DNA of 64,000 bases from Brenneria sp. hezel4-2-4 (GTDB lineage: Bacteria; Pseudomonadota; Gammaproteobacteria; Enterobacterales; Enterobacteriaceae): assembly GCF_013155275.1 (NCBI RefSeq), contig NZ_JABJXS010000008.1, positions 62,001 through 126,000 on the forward strand, in the 5' to 3' direction. Below, piece after piece: positions 48,741 to 59,703 of this stretch. A model generated the notes under the pieces. That model had not been told where the DNA came from and searched no databases. It saw only the letters and a program-made list of their open reading frames with translations. Numbering within the stretch: the stretch's first letter is position 1; every line of letters starts with the position of its first letter. A program made the position numbers and the translations under genes.

Positions 48741-49702
48741 AGCCAGATACGGCCGAGGTTATAGGTCAGGTAAGGGGAACTGTCGGCGGCCAGCCAGATG
48801 GGGCCATCGAGATCGACATGTTCTGCCGCCGTGGTGATGGGTAAAGCGGCTTCCATCGCCATTGACGAGCCGAGCATGCAGCCGACCATCACCTGTAGGC
48901 CGTGGAGCTTCGCCGCTTCCACCATCGCCAGCGCCTCGGTCAGCCCGCCGCATTTGTCCAGCTTGATGTTGATCATCTCATAGCGGCTGCGCAGTCCGGC
49001 GATATCGCCGCTGTGGTGGCAACTCTCATCCGCGCAAATCGGAATGGGGTGAGTAAAACGCTGTAAGTCATCATCTTTTCCGGCAGGTAGCGGTTGCTCC
49101 ACCATGGCAATCTGATAGCGGGTCAGCGCACTGAGCAGGCTGCTGAGATCCAGACCGCCCCAGGCTTCATTGGCGTCGATAATCAGCGTGGCGTGCGGGG
49201 CCACGGCACGAATCGCGGCCACTTTCTCCAGAATCAGTTCGCGATCCAGTTTTATTTTCAGCAGCAGGACGCCGCGCGACACCGCATCGGCGGCGGCGGC
49301 GGCCATCTTTTCCACGCTGTCGAGAGACAGGGTTTCCGCGCAGATGACGGATGTCGGCGGCTGAATGCCGAGGCATTGCCACAGGGTTTGTTTCTCCAGC
49401 GCGGCTTTGAGCCGCCACAGCGCACAGTTCAGCGCGTTTCTGGCCGCTCCCGGCGGTAAACGAGTTTGCAGTTGCGCGATGCTGAGACCGCTTTCGATAT
49501 CATCGGTTATCTGTTTTAACTGCCGACACACACTTTCTGCGGATTCGCCGTAGTGAGCGGTCGGCGTACATTCGCCCTGACCGATAAATCCCTGTTCTTC
49601 CAGCGTGACCCGCACCACGGCGACCGCGCTACGGGTGCCGCGAGAAATCGTGAATGGTCGCGCTAAAGGCAGGTTTACGGTTTCGATTTGCATATGACGC
49701 AT
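48737..49702 (-). CDS. Dipeptide epimerase (L-Ala-D/L-Glu epimerase, YcjG-like)
   Basis: A 321-residue enolase-superfamily enzyme of the muconate-lactonizing/AE-epimerase branch. It has the acid-base lysines in LLKIKLD and in INIKLDKCGG, and the metal ligands in IIDANEAWG, MVEQPLPA and CADESCHH. E. coli YcjG interconverts L-Ala-D-Glu and L-Ala-L-Glu from murein; GAARNALNCALWRLKAA and HPIPICADESC are shared with it. The ATG at 49702 has GGGGAGTGAGG upstream. It is the first gene of the peptide operon, which points to murein-derived or other D-residue peptides. Confidence 0.88.
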   Translation of the reverse strand: MRHMQIETVNLPLARPFTISRGTRSAVAVVRVTLEEQGFIGQGECTPTAHYGESAESVCRQLKQITDDIESGLSIAQLQTRLPPGAARNALNCALWRLKAALEKQTLWQCLGIQPPTSVICAETLSLDSVEKMAAAAADAVSRGVLLLKIKLDRELILEKVAAIRAVAPHATLIIDANEAWGGLDLSSLLSALTRYQIAMVEQPLPAGKDDDLQRFTHPIPICADESCHHSGDIAGLRSRYEMINIKLDKCGGLTEALAMVEAAKLHGLQVMVGCMLGSSMAMEAALPITTAAEHVDLDGPIWLAADSSPYLTYNLGRIWL

Positions 49703-50123
49703 GGTTAACCTCACTCCCCGCACTGTTTAACATGCATACCGATAGCCATGCGCCATGAAGCGCTCATGAAACGCCGGAGCCGTAATAGCGACGGACATCG
49801 GCAACGCCAGAGATTCGGTCTCATTACCGGACAGCGGCAGATAAGGTTGTGGGATCGACATGACGTTTTTCTCATCAATGGGCAAGTGGTTAAGAAAATA
49901 TTCCATGATGCATCATCGCTGACGAATACTTGTTCATGGGTAGGGTATAGCCTGAGGTTATACCGGCGGGGGTATATGTTTTCACCGTTTAGCGATTTGC
50001 CGGGAAGACGGCCGCAGACCGAAAACGCCGGATTTTGGCCCTGCGCCGCAGGGCAAGATAGGCATTGCGCCGCTAAGGCCGTATAATGCGCGCCAGTTAA
50101 CATTTACCCGCCGGAGATAAGCC
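49703..50123. other. Divergent promoter region between the peptide operon and rph
   Basis: 421 bases. A perfect TATAAT at 50082-50087, 36 bases before rph, is the likely -10 of the rph-pyrE operon, although no good -35 is at the right spacing. No other feature was recognised; frames in it lack coding character. Confidence 0.5.
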
Positions 50124-50840
50124 ATGCGCCCTACAGGCCGAAGTGCACAGCAAGTACGCCCCCTGAAATTAACCCGCCATTACACAAAACATGCTGAAGG
50201 ATCGGTGTTGGTTGAGTTTGGCGACACCAAAGTTTTATGTAATGCCACGGTTGAAGAGGGTGTGCCGCGCTTTCTGAAAGGACAGGGCCAGGGCTGGGTC
50301 ACCGCCGAATACGGCATGTTGCCGCGCGCGACGCACAGCCGTAATGCCCGTGAAGCCGCGAAAGGCAAGCAAGGGGGCCGGACGCTGGAAATTCAACGTC
50401 TGATCGCCCGCTCGCTGCGCGCCGCCATCGACCTTAAAGTGCTGGGCGAGTACACCATTACGCTGGATTGCGATGTCTTGCAGGCGGACGGCGGCACGCG
50501 TACGGCGTCGATTACCGGTGCCTGCGTGGCGCTGGCCGATGCGTTGAATACCATGGTTGCCGGCGGTAAGCTGAAGAAGAACCCGCTGAAAGGCATGGTC
50601 GCGGCGGTCTCTGTCGGCATCGTCAACGGCGAGGCGGTGTGCGATCTGGAATATGTCGAGGATTCCGCCGCAGAAACCGACATGAATGTGGTGATGACCG
50701 AAGATGGCCGCATGATTGAAGTGCAGGGAACCGCCGAAGGCGAACCGTTCACCCACGAAGAATTGCTGTCTTTGCTGGCGCTGGCGCGCGGCGGCATCGA
50801 AGATATCATTCAGGCGCAAAAAGCCGCGTTAGCCGATTGA
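50124..50840 (+). CDS. rph: Ribonuclease PH
   Basis: A 238-residue phosphate-dependent 3' exoribonuclease that trims tRNA precursors. [20 protein letters not shown], the [11 protein letters not shown] and [17 protein letters not shown] segments, and [20 protein letters not shown] are conserved, including the catalytic acidic residues. Unlike the frameshifted rph of some E. coli K-12 strains, this copy is full length. CCGGAGATAAGCC is the ribosome site. It is the leader cistron for pyrE. Confidence 0.96.
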   Translation: MRPTGRSAQQVRPLKLTRHYTKHAEGSVLVEFGDTKVLCNATVEEGVPRFLKGQGQGWVTAEYGMLPRATHSRNAREAAKGKQGGRTLEIQRLIARSLRAAIDLKVLGEYTITLDCDVLQADGGTRTASITGACVALADALNTMVAGGKLKKNPLKGMVAAVSVGIVNGEAVCDLEYVEDSAAETDMNVVMTEDGRMIEVQGTAEGEPFTHEELLSLLALARGGIEDIIQAQKAALAD

Positions 50841-50848
50841 TTTTCCTT

Positions 50849-50872
50849 AAGCGACCGCATGGTCGCTTTTTT
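50849..50872 (+). terminator. Attenuator between rph and pyrE
   Basis: AAGCGACC-GCAT-GGTCGCTT followed by TTTT lies 8 bases after the rph stop and before pyrE. In E. coli, coupled translation of rph and transcription through this kind of terminator controls pyrE by UTP level; the arrangement here fits the same mechanism. Confidence 0.85.
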
Positions 50873-50945
50873 GTGGTCTGTCTTTGATGAAGATAGCCGT
50901 GACGAACAACAACGCGACCAAACCGTGAGACGAGGAGATGCAGTA

Positions 50946-51587
50946 ATGAAAGCCTATCAGCGCCAGTTTATTGAATTTGCGCTCAGCAAACAGGTATTGA
51001 AGTTCGGGGAATTTACCCTGAAATCAGGGCGTATCAGCCCTTATTTCTTTAATGCCGGACTGTTTAATACCGGGCGCGATCTGGCATTGCTGGGGCGCTT
51101 TTACGCCGCGGCGTTAGTGGATTCAGGCATTGAGTTTGATTTGCTGTTCGGACCGGCTTACAAAGGGATCCCGATTGCGACCACCACGGCGGTGGCGCTG
51201 GCGGAACATCATCAACGCGATCTGCCTTACTGTTTTAACCGTAAAGAAGCTAAAGATCACGGCGAAGGCGGCAGTCTGGTCGGCAGCCCGCTACAGGGGC
51301 GCGTGATGCTGGTTGATGATGTGATCACCGCCGGCACGGCGATCCGCGAGTCGATGTCGATCATTGCCGCCCACGGCGCCACCCTGGCCGGCGTGACGAT
51401 CGCGCTGGATCGTCAGGAGCGCGGACGGGCCGATATTTCCGCCATTCAGGAAGTCGAGCGTGATTATCAGTGCCGGGTGATCTCCATCATTACCCTGCAA
51501 GAGTTGATTACGTATCTGGCGGAAAAACCGGAAATGGCTGCGCATCTGGCGGCGGTTAAGGCATACCGCGAACAGTACGGCATTTAA
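50946..51587 (+). CDS. pyrE: Orotate phosphoribosyltransferase
   Basis: A 213-residue enzyme of de novo pyrimidine synthesis, making OMP from orotate and PRPP; same length as E. coli PyrE. The PRPP motif is [17 protein letters not shown], and [10 protein letters not shown] is the flexible catalytic loop. The frame opens at 50859, within the attenuator, but the ATG at 50946 with GAGGAG upstream gives the conserved [13 protein letters not shown]. Confidence 0.96.
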   Translation: MKAYQRQFIEFALSKQVLKFGEFTLKSGRISPYFFNAGLFNTGRDLALLGRFYAAALVDSGIEFDLLFGPAYKGIPIATTTAVALAEHHQRDLPYCFNRKEAKDHGEGGSLVGSPLQGRVMLVDDVITAGTAIRESMSIIAAHGATLAGVTIALDRQERGRADISAIQEVERDYQCRVISIITLQELITYLAEKPEMAAHLAAVKAYREQYGI

Positions 51588-51604
51588 TTCGCGCCAACGG
51601 CGGG

Positions 51605-51629
51605 TTCCGCCAGAGGCGTCTGGCGGGAA
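51605..51629. terminator. Hairpin between convergent pyrE and slmA
   Basis: TTCCGCCAGA pairs with TCTGGCGGGAA (one G-U) in the 64-base convergent gap. T-runs are absent, so it is a moderate bidirectional terminator call. Confidence 0.45.
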
Positions 51630-51651
51630 TGGCCGAAAGACAGAGCGGAAA

Positions 51652-52248
51652 TCAGTGCAACTGCGCGGCCAGCAACGGCCAGCGCGTATCGAATTCCTGC
51701 GTCGGTCGGTAACGGAAGTCGGAGCGGATAAACCGTGAAAGCATGCCTTCACAAAATGCCAGCAGCTGGCTGGCCAGCAGCGTTTCATCGTGCTGAAAGC
51801 CCTTGCCGTCACGCAGTTTATGTTCACGTAATACCTGACGCAGCTGCGACTCGATACGTTCAAACAGCTGATTGATTCGGCCCTGCAACCGATCCTGTTC
51901 AAACATCAGCGCGTGGCCGGTCATAATCCGCGTCAGCCCTGGATTACGTTCGGCAAACCCCAGAATAAGCAATAAAATCAGGCGCAGACGGTTAAACGTT
52001 TCTTTTTCATCTTGCAGAATCAGGTTAATGCGGGTAGTCAGGCTATCCTCAATAAACTCGATCAGGCTGTCAAACATACGCGTTTTGCTGGGGAAGTGCC
52101 GATAAAGCGCGGCTTCGGATACCCCGACGTTTGCGGCCAGTTTTGCTGTGGTAATGCGTTGGCTGCCGTCGCTGGATTCCAGCATTTGCGCCAGCGCCTG
52201 CAAAATTTCCTCGCGCCGATTCCTTTTCTTGTTTTCTTTTTCTGCCAT
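51652..52248 (-). CDS. slmA: Nucleoid occlusion factor SlmA
   Basis: A 198-residue TetR-family DNA-binding protein that blocks FtsZ assembly over the nucleoid; same length as E. coli SlmA. The helix-turn-helix [21 protein letters not shown] and [20 protein letters not shown] are conserved. The frame opens at 52284, but the ATG at 52248 gives the conserved [16 protein letters not shown]. Confidence 0.95.
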   Translation of the reverse strand: MAEKENKKRNRREEILQALAQMLESSDGSQRITTAKLAANVGVSEAALYRHFPSKTRMFDSLIEFIEDSLTTRINLILQDEKETFNRLRLILLLILGFAERNPGLTRIMTGHALMFEQDRLQGRINQLFERIESQLRQVLREHKLRDGKGFQHDETLLASQLLAFCEGMLSRFIRSDFRYRPTQEFDTRWPLLAAQLH

Positions 52249-52362
52249 GCCTGAAAAGACCCTTGCTAAAAATTTGACTGACAAGCACCCGGTAGCGCCA
52301 CAGTCACGCTATCGTGCTGTGGCTTATATGAGTTTTTACGATACCGGGTGGTAAAGGGCGTG

Positions 52363-52821
52363 TTAGTTACGACCGGAATGGCCGAAACCACCTTCTCCAC
52401 GCTCGCTGCTAACGAAATCTTCGACCAGATTAAACTCGGCCTGAACGACGGGAACGAAAATCATCTGTGCGATGCGCTCGCCCGGCTCAATGGTGAATGT
52501 CTGCTGACCGCGGTTCCAGACGGAAACCATTAACTGCCCCTGATAGTCGGAGTCGATTAGCCCGACCAGATTACCGAGCACCACGCCATGTTTATGGCCC
52601 AGACCCGAACGCGGCAGCACCATGGCGGCCAGATTGGTATCGGCGATATGAATCGCCAGCCCGGTGGGGATCAGCGTGGTTTCGCCGGCTTTTAATTCAA
52701 TCGCCTGATCCAGACAGGCGCGCAAATCCAGCCCGGCGGAACCCGGCGTGGCATAGGTCGGTAACGGGAATTGTTGACCAATACGCGGGTCAACTATTTT
52801 TACGTCGATTTTTTTCATCAT
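52363..52821 (-). CDS. dut: dUTP diphosphatase
   Basis: A 152-residue trimeric dUTPase that hydrolyses dUTP to dUMP. Motifs [39 protein letters not shown] and the C-terminal [11 protein letters not shown] are all present. Two consecutive ATGs allow a one-residue difference at the N-terminus. It overlaps the end of coaBC by 32 bases, as in related genomes. Confidence 0.95.
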   Translation of the reverse strand: MMKKIDVKIVDPRIGQQFPLPTYATPGSAGLDLRACLDQAIELKAGETTLIPTGLAIHIADTNLAAMVLPRSGLGHKHGVVLGNLVGLIDSDYQGQLMVSVWNRGQQTFTIEPGERIAQMIFVPVVQAEFNLVEDFVSSERGEGGFGHSGRN

Positions 52822-54049
52822 AACGGCTGACAATCTCGTCGATTAAGTTTTGGCCAAGAAGAAGCTTGTCGCATTGTGGCAACTGCTTGTCTCCGTCTTG
52901 CCAGAAAAGATGTAATGCATTGGTTTCACTGTTAAAACCATGCCCGGAAAGGGAGACGTTGTTAGCGCAGATGAGATCCAGCTTTTTACGCGCCAGTTTT
53001 TGTCGCGCGTATTCTTCCACATTCTGGGTTTCGGCGGCAAACCCGACGACATAGGGACGGTTTTTATCCATCGCGGCGACATCAGCGATAATATCCGGAT
53101 TTTTTATCATCGTGACAGTCATTTCATCACCCTGCTTTTTGATTTTTTCGTCAGCAACCAGCTTGGGGCGATAGTCCGCAACGGCCGCGCAGCCGATAAC
53201 AATGTGCTGCCGGGCGGCTTCGGCCATCACGGCCTGTTGCATATCCAGCGCGCTGCCGACGTCAATGCGCTTCACGCCGCTCGGCGTCGCTAAAGCGACG
53301 GGGCCGGCAACCAGCGTGACGTTTGCCCCTCTGGCGGCGGCGGCCTGGGCAATGGCGAATCCCATTTTCCCCGAACTGTGATTGCTGATGAAGCGCACCG
53401 GATCGAGCGCTTCTCGCGTCGGGCCGGCCGTAACCATAATGTTCAAATGTTGCAGATCGTTGACGGCGGTAAAATGGCGCTGCGCCAGTTCGACAATCTC
53501 CAGCGGATCAATCATCCTGCCCGGGCCGATGTCGCCGCACGCCTGGCTGCCGCTGTCCGGCCCCCAGAGTTGCAAACCACGCGCCGCCAGCGTACGCAGG
53601 TTGTCCTGCGTCGGTAACGCGCGATACATCTGCTGGTTCATCGCGGGAACGACGGCTATGGGCGCGGGCGTCGCCAGACAGAGGGTGGTTAGCAGATCGT
53701 TGGCCATGCCAGCGGCCAGACGCGCGATCAGGTCGGCGGTGGCGGGAGCCAGAATAACCAAATCCGCCCATTTCCCCAACGCGATATGACCCATCGAAGC
53801 TTCCGCCGCCGGATCGAACAGGTCGTCCGACACCGGGTAACCGGACACGGCCTGCAAGGTCAGCGGGGTGATAAAGGTTTTGGCGGCTGATGTCATGACA
53901 ACCCGCACTTCCGCCCCGCTATCGCGCAGGCGTCTTACCAGCTCCGGGCATTTATAAGCGGCAATGCCCCCGCTGATGCCGAGCACGATTCGTTTTCCAG
54001 AAATACGTTGGTTAGAAAGCTCATTCAGACTGGAAAGTCCCATCATCAT
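52790..54049 (-). CDS. coaBC: Bifunctional phosphopantothenoylcysteine decarboxylase / phosphopantothenate-cysteine ligase CoaBC
   Basis: About 419 residues covering two steps of coenzyme A synthesis. The CoaC flavoprotein domain (about 15-200) has [18 protein letters not shown] and GDIGPGRM; the CoaB domain has [24 protein letters not shown] and the later AAVADYRPK and [13 protein letters not shown]. Three consecutive ATGs (54049, 54046, 54043) make the exact start uncertain. The N-terminus is about 15 residues longer than E. coli Dfp. Confidence 0.95.
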   Translation of the reverse strand: MMMGLSSLNELSNQRISGKRIVLGISGGIAAYKCPELVRRLRDSGAEVRVVMTSAAKTFITPLTLQAVSGYPVSDDLFDPAAEASMGHIALGKWADLVILAPATADLIARLAAGMANDLLTTLCLATPAPIAVVPAMNQQMYRALPTQDNLRTLAARGLQLWGPDSGSQACGDIGPGRMIDPLEIVELAQRHFTAVNDLQHLNIMVTAGPTREALDPVRFISNHSSGKMGFAIAQAAAARGANVTLVAGPVALATPSGVKRIDVGSALDMQQAVMAEAARQHIVIGCAAVADYRPKLVADEKIKKQGDEMTVTMIKNPDIIADVAAMDKNRPYVVGFAAETQNVEEYARQKLARKKLDLICANNVSLSGHGFNSETNALHLFWQDGDKQLPQCDKLLLGQNLIDEIVSRYDEKNRRKNS

Positions 54050-54230
54050 GGTCCGATTAAAAACCGAAAGAGGCGTCATTTTATCATAACCTTGCCCTAA
54101 GCGCGGAATCTTAAGCCTCCCGGCTGACTGGCGAACAAAAATTGCGAACCGATTCGCAACCTGTCACGGCTGGCATCGTCCCTTAATGCCGGCCATGTCA
54201 TGATGGCGTTCGGTCGGAGCGGGAGGTTCT

Positions 54231-54896
54231 ATGAGCTGGGGAAATGAGCAGGCGCCGCGGGAGAAATTGGTGAGCCAGGGCGCTGAAGCACTGACGGATA
54301 CCGAGCTGCTGGCGATTTTTTTACGCACCGGGTTGCCCGGTATGCACGTCATGCAACTGGCCGAGAGCCTGTTGGCGAAATTTGGTTCGCTGTATCACCT
54401 GATGTCCGCCGAACAGGCGGAGTTTTGTACCACCAAAGGCATTGGTATCGCAAAATATACGCAATTGCAGGCGGTGGCCGAGCTGTCGCGCCGGCTGTTT
54501 TCGTCCCGTCTGGCAAAAGAGGATGCGATGCTGAGTCCGGAAATCACCGGGCAGTATTTGCAATTATTACTGGCCCGTCAGGAACGGGAGGTTTTTTTGG
54601 TGATGTTTTTGGATAATCAGCATCGGGTTATTCGTCATCAGGAAATGTTCGCGGGTACGATTAACAGCGTAGAGGTACACCCGAGGGAAATTGTGCGTGA
54701 AGCGCTGAAAGCCAATGCCGCCGCGTTGATTTTGGCTCACAATCATCCATCCGGGAAAGCGGAACCCAGCCAGGCCGACCGGGCGATAACCGAACAAATT
54801 ATTAAAGCGTGTCTGTTATTAGAGATTCGCGTGCTTGATCATCTGGTCATCGGGCGTGGCGAATATGTCTCTTTTGCCGAGCGCGGATGGATTTAA
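54231..54896 (+). CDS. radC: RadC-family JAB-domain protein
   Basis: A 221-residue protein with an N-terminal helix-hairpin-helix region (about 20-90) and a C-terminal JAMM metalloprotease-like domain with the HNHPSG motif and a later aspartate (KAEPSQADR). The role of RadC in DNA metabolism is not settled. It sits upstream of rpmBG as in E. coli. Confidence 0.93.
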   Translation: MSWGNEQAPREKLVSQGAEALTDTELLAIFLRTGLPGMHVMQLAESLLAKFGSLYHLMSAEQAEFCTTKGIGIAKYTQLQAVAELSRRLFSSRLAKEDAMLSPEITGQYLQLLLARQEREVFLVMFLDNQHRVIRHQEMFAGTINSVEVHPREIVREALKANAAALILAHNHPSGKAEPSQADRAITEQIIKACLLLEIRVLDHLVIGRGEYVSFAERGWI

Positions 54897-54939
54897 CCGA
54901 TATTTCCGTGATCCTGGGGGATCTTTAGCTGTTCGGGAC

Positions 54940-55372
<433 letters not shown>

Positions 55373-55380
55373 GGAACTGA

Positions 55381-55551
<171 letters not shown>

Positions 55552-55567
55552 TTTTGGCGGATTACTG

Positions 55568-55594
55568 AAAACCCGGCTTCGGCCGGGTTTTTTT
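55568..55594 (+). terminator. Rho-independent terminator of rpmBG
   Basis: AAACCCGGC-TTCG-GCCGGGTTT with a UUCG tetraloop is followed by TTTT, 17 bases after the rpmG stop. Confidence 0.92.
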
Positions 55595-55894
55595 ATGGCG
55601 GGCTATCCTTGCCCGTCACCACAAGCAACGATTTTTTATGGTTCCGATTTTCTGTATCAGCCGCTTGTATCCTTCTTCATGTTATGCCAATTTCCTGAAC
55701 TTGGGTTTCTGCAACCATTTGGTAATGAACACATATGAATTCGACGTTACACCAACTTTTGCTGACGACGCCGCATGCGCAACATCCTGCCGGATTGGCA
55801 AGAATATCAGGCGCAGATAAAGCAACAGCATGGGCGGAAATACGCTTTCTGGCAGCGGCTCAATTAACCGATCGAATTTTTCAGGAGATAAAGC
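55595..55894. other. Gap between rpmG terminator and mutM
   Basis: About 300 bases. A 30-codon frame from 55775 (MRNILPDWQEYQ to YAFWQRLN) ends just before mutM and could be the tail of a lost gene, but no homologue is recognised. Other short frames here lack ribosome sites. The mutM ribosome site AGGAGA is at the right end. Confidence 0.4.
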
Positions 55895-56704
55895 ATGCCC
55901 GAACTGCCAGAGGTTGAAACCAGTCGTCGGGGAATCTCACCCTATCTTATCGGTCATACCATCCTTTATGCCGAAGTCCGCAATTCTCGTCTGCGCTGGC
56001 CGGTTTCCAGCGAGATTTTATCGCTCAGCGATCAGGTTGTGCTGGGCGTCCATCGGCGCGCCAAATATCTGCTGATTGAGTTGACCGCCGGGTGGATTAT
56101 CGTTCATCTGGGCATGTCCGGCAGTCTGCGTATCCTGCCGGAGTATATTGAGCCGGAGAAACACGATCATGTCGATTTGGTCATGGATAGCGGCAAAGTC
56201 CTGCGTTATACCGACCCGAGGCGTTTCGGCGCCTGGTTATGGACGGATAACCCTGAGGCAAGCCCGGTGCTGGCGCATCTGGGGCCGGAACCGTTGAGTG
56301 AGGCGTTTTCCGGCGATTATCTGTATCAGCGATCGCGCGGCAAAAAGACGCGGGTTAAGCTATGGATTATGGATAACAAGGTCGTGGTTGGCGTGGGGAA
56401 CATCTATGCCAGCGAATCGTTGTTTATGGCGGGCATCAGGCCGGACAGGCCTGTCGGTTCGTTAAGCGAAACGGAAGCGAATTTGCTGGTGGAAACCATC
56501 AAACAGGTTCTACTGCGTTCGATTGAGCAGGGCGGCACAACGTTGCGGGATTTTTTGCAATCAGACGGCAAACCGGGATATTTCGCTCAGGAACTTCAGG
56601 TCTACGGACGGACCGGCGAACCTTGCCGGGCTTGTGGAACGCCGATAGAAATCGCCAGGCACGGGCAGCGAAGCACTTTCTTTTGTCGCCGTTGCCAGCG
56701 TTAA
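55895..56704 (+). CDS. mutM: Formamidopyrimidine-DNA glycosylase (Fpg)
   Basis: A 269-residue repair glycosylase/AP lyase for 8-oxoguanine. The catalytic N-terminal proline and glutamate are in [13 protein letters not shown]. The H2TH region [13 protein letters not shown] and the C-terminal zinc finger ([12 protein letters not shown] to FFCRRCQR) are intact. Length equals E. coli MutM. Confidence 0.96.
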   Translation: MPELPEVETSRRGISPYLIGHTILYAEVRNSRLRWPVSSEILSLSDQVVLGVHRRAKYLLIELTAGWIIVHLGMSGSLRILPEYIEPEKHDHVDLVMDSGKVLRYTDPRRFGAWLWTDNPEASPVLAHLGPEPLSEAFSGDYLYQRSRGKKTRVKLWIMDNKVVVGVGNIYASESLFMAGIRPDRPVGSLSETEANLLVETIKQVLLRSIEQGGTTLRDFLQSDGKPGYFAQELQVYGRTGEPCRACGTPIEIARHGQRSTFFCRRCQR

Positions 56705-56742
56705 TTTTCCTGCAATCACATTTATTAAATCAGGGTTGATGC

Positions 56743-57828
56743 ATGCATAAAAATAACGATGTCGTATTTTTCCTCGAAAGTTCGAAAAATATGGGGGGAC
56801 AGGAATGGCAACTGCTGCAACAGATGGAAGAATTGAACCGGCGAGGCGTGGCGACCTATTTATTATGTAATCCCCAAGGGCGCATTGATGGCGAAGCACG
56901 TTCGCGCGGGTTGTCCGTCATTAATTTGCCCTTTCGCAACAGCTTTCATCTGCCGACGATTCAGGGGATTAGAAAAGCGATAAAGCGCCATCGCCCGATG
57001 GCGTGTATTTGTCACAGCGGCCATGATGCCAACAATCTGTGCGTTGCGGCAATCACCCTGGTCAAACGGCCCAAAATCATCAGGTCGAGAACCTATTACA
57101 CCAACAGAAAACCGAATCCTCTTAGCCGCTTTCTGCCGATTGATTTGGTCATGGTGCCAAGCCAGTTTATGGCTCACAAGATTAAGCCGCAGTTTTTGGG
57201 TAAAGAGATTGCGGTGGTTTATCCGGGAATTGATTTTGCAAAACTTGATAACGAGATCAATCTCCCCGTCAGGGAGGATTTATCCGACTGGCTCAATGAA
57301 AATCAGGGCGATGTGATTATTCAGCTCGGCATGTTGAGGGCGGAAAAAGGACATAACATAATCCTGTCTGCGATGAGCGAGCTAATAAAAAGCAGGCCTC
57401 ACCTGAGATACGTTATTGCCGGTGGCGGTAATGCTGAGAAAATAACAGCAGAAATTGCTGAGCGTGGCTTACAAAAAAATATATGGCTAGGAGAATTAAA
57501 GTCGGTGGCCGCAGCCTTGAAGAGAGCGAACGTGCTGGTCATGCCTTCAACCAAAGAGCCGCTGGGGATGGCGCAAATAGAAGCGTTGGGATTGGCGGTT
57601 CCGGTGATTATCAGTAACGAAGGCGGGCTGCCGGAAACGGTCAAGGATCACGTCACCGGGCTTATCGTTGCACGAAACGAGCCGCAGGAATGGGTCAGGG
57701 CAATTGATTTCGCATTATCAAATCAGGAGACCATGCGATCCTATGCGCAAGCGGGACAAAAAGATGTTAGAGCCAGATTTGGGCTGGACGCGAATACCAA
57801 TCGCCTGATGAGCATTATCAGGTCTTGA
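56743..57828 (+). CDS. GT4-family glycosyltransferase, LPS-core-type
   Basis: A 361-residue cytoplasmic glycosyltransferase with the GT-B fold. The N-terminal donor/acceptor region starts with FLESSKNMGGQEWQLLQQM; the C-terminal nucleotide-sugar region has LGMLRAEKGHN, the acidic motif PSTKEPLGMAQIEALGLAVPVI and NEGGLPETV. Its stop is 6 bases from the convergent coaD. It is close to waaA, so an outer or inner core sugar transfer is likely; donor and acceptor are unknown. Confidence 0.82.
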   Translation: MHKNNDVVFFLESSKNMGGQEWQLLQQMEELNRRGVATYLLCNPQGRIDGEARSRGLSVINLPFRNSFHLPTIQGIRKAIKRHRPMACICHSGHDANNLCVAAITLVKRPKIIRSRTYYTNRKPNPLSRFLPIDLVMVPSQFMAHKIKPQFLGKEIAVVYPGIDFAKLDNEINLPVREDLSDWLNENQGDVIIQLGMLRAEKGHNIILSAMSELIKSRPHLRYVIAGGGNAEKITAEIAERGLQKNIWLGELKSVAAALKRANVLVMPSTKEPLGMAQIEALGLAVPVIISNEGGLPETVKDHVTGLIVARNEPQEWVRAIDFALSNQETMRSYAQAGQKDVRARFGLDANTNRLMSIIRS

Positions 57829-57834
57829 TGCGCT

Positions 57835-58335
<501 letters not shown>

Positions 58336-58357
58336 CTATGCTCAAAACCACGGCCAA

Positions 58358-59635
58358 TTATTGCGTCCGAGGCGGCAGATAGGGTTCCAGCAATGAGAGC
58401 AACTTCTGCAAGGCCCCTTGATTCTGATGCAATACCTCGACGGCGTGTCGGCCATAATAGCGGCGGTAATCTTCATCGGCGAGCAGATTCCCAACTTCTC
58501 TGGCCAGCGATGCCGCATCCGTCACGGTAATCAGGCCATCCGCCTGCTCAAGTTTGTTGCAGATGTCTTTAAAGTTAAAGGTGTGCGGCCCCATCAGAAC
58601 GGGAATGGCATGGGCGGCGGCTTCGAGCGGATTATGACCGCCGCGTTCGACCAGACTGCCGCCGACAAACGCCAGATCGGCGATGCCGTATAACAACATG
58701 AGTTCACCCATGGTGTCGCCAACAATAACCTGAGTATCGGCGGAAGGGAGTTCGCCGCTGCTTCGCAAGGTGTAGTTGAAACCCAGGCTTTGGGTCAGCG
58801 CCTGCGTGGTGGAGAAACGCTCCGGATGTCTGGGAACCAGGATCAACAGCAGGTCAGGGAAATTAACCAGCAGCTGACGATGCGCCGCAAGCACAATGGA
58901 CTCCTCGCCTTCGTGCGTGCTGGTCGCGATCCATACCGGGCGGTGTGGCGCCCACTGGCGCCGCAACGTCACCGCGCGGGCCGCCAGTTCCGGGGTAACG
59001 GAAATATCGAATTTAAGGCTGCCGGTAACGGTGAGACTTGAACGCTTCAAACCGAGATCGATAAAACGCTCGCCGTCTTCCCGATTTTGCGCGGCCACCA
59101 GTGTGATACGCCGCAGAATATGACGCGTCAGACTGCCGATTTTCTTGTAGCCGGCGGCTGAGCGGGCAGATAAGCGAGCGTTGGCGATCACCAGCGGAAT
59201 TTTACGTTTATGCAGCTCATCAATCAGGTTAGGCCACAGCTCTGTTTCCATAATGATAACGACTTTGGGGCGAACCTGATTAAAGAAACGTCGCAAAGCG
59301 GAGGGTAAATCATACGGGAGATAAACGTGATAAACCGTATCGCCGAAAGCGGAACGTACACGCTCTGAACCGGTTGGCGTCATCGTGGTGACGGTAATCG
59401 GCAGGTTAGGGTAGCGATGCCGTAAAGCCCTGACCAGAGGGATAGCCGCCAGCGTCTCGCCCACGGAAACGGAGTGCAGCATTATGCCATCTGGTTTCAC
59501 TTTTTCCGCGCAGAACCCGTAGCGTTCACTCCAGCGTCTACGATATGCCGGCGCCTTGCGACCGCGCAGCCACAGTCGAATCCATATCAGCGGCTGAATA
59601 AGGTAAAGAAGAACGGTGTAGAGAGTTTGTAGCAT
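58358..59635 (-). CDS. waaA: Kdo transferase WaaA
   Basis: A 425-residue inner-membrane-anchored enzyme that adds Kdo residues to lipid A precursor. It has an N-terminal hydrophobic anchor, the HSVSVGETLAA motif with the catalytic glutamate, METELWPNLI, and the C-terminal GGSLVERGGHNPLEAAA motif. Length matches E. coli (425). Confidence 0.96.
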   Translation of the reverse strand: MLQTLYTVLLYLIQPLIWIRLWLRGRKAPAYRRRWSERYGFCAEKVKPDGIMLHSVSVGETLAAIPLVRALRHRYPNLPITVTTMTPTGSERVRSAFGDTVYHVYLPYDLPSALRRFFNQVRPKVVIIMETELWPNLIDELHKRKIPLVIANARLSARSAAGYKKIGSLTRHILRRITLVAAQNREDGERFIDLGLKRSSLTVTGSLKFDISVTPELAARAVTLRRQWAPHRPVWIATSTHEGEESIVLAAHRQLLVNFPDLLLILVPRHPERFSTTQALTQSLGFNYTLRSSGELPSADTQVIVGDTMGELMLLYGIADLAFVGGSLVERGGHNPLEAAAHAIPVLMGPHTFNFKDICNKLEQADGLITVTDAASLAREVGNLLADEDYRRYYGRHAVEVLHQNQGALQKLLSLLEPYLPPRTQ

Positions 59636-59703
59636 GCGTTTATTATGAGTCCAGTTAAGTACTAAGACCTATCATATAATGAAAATTTCATATTGCTAAT
59701 GAG

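Noticed and set aside
49711-50103. 130-codon minus-strand frame upstream of rph
   Set aside because: Covers the divergent promoter region, has no ribosome site, and the protein looks random (many Arg and Cys).
55638-55820. Short frames between rpmG and mutM
   Set aside because: No ribosome site or homology; at most debris of an unknown gene.
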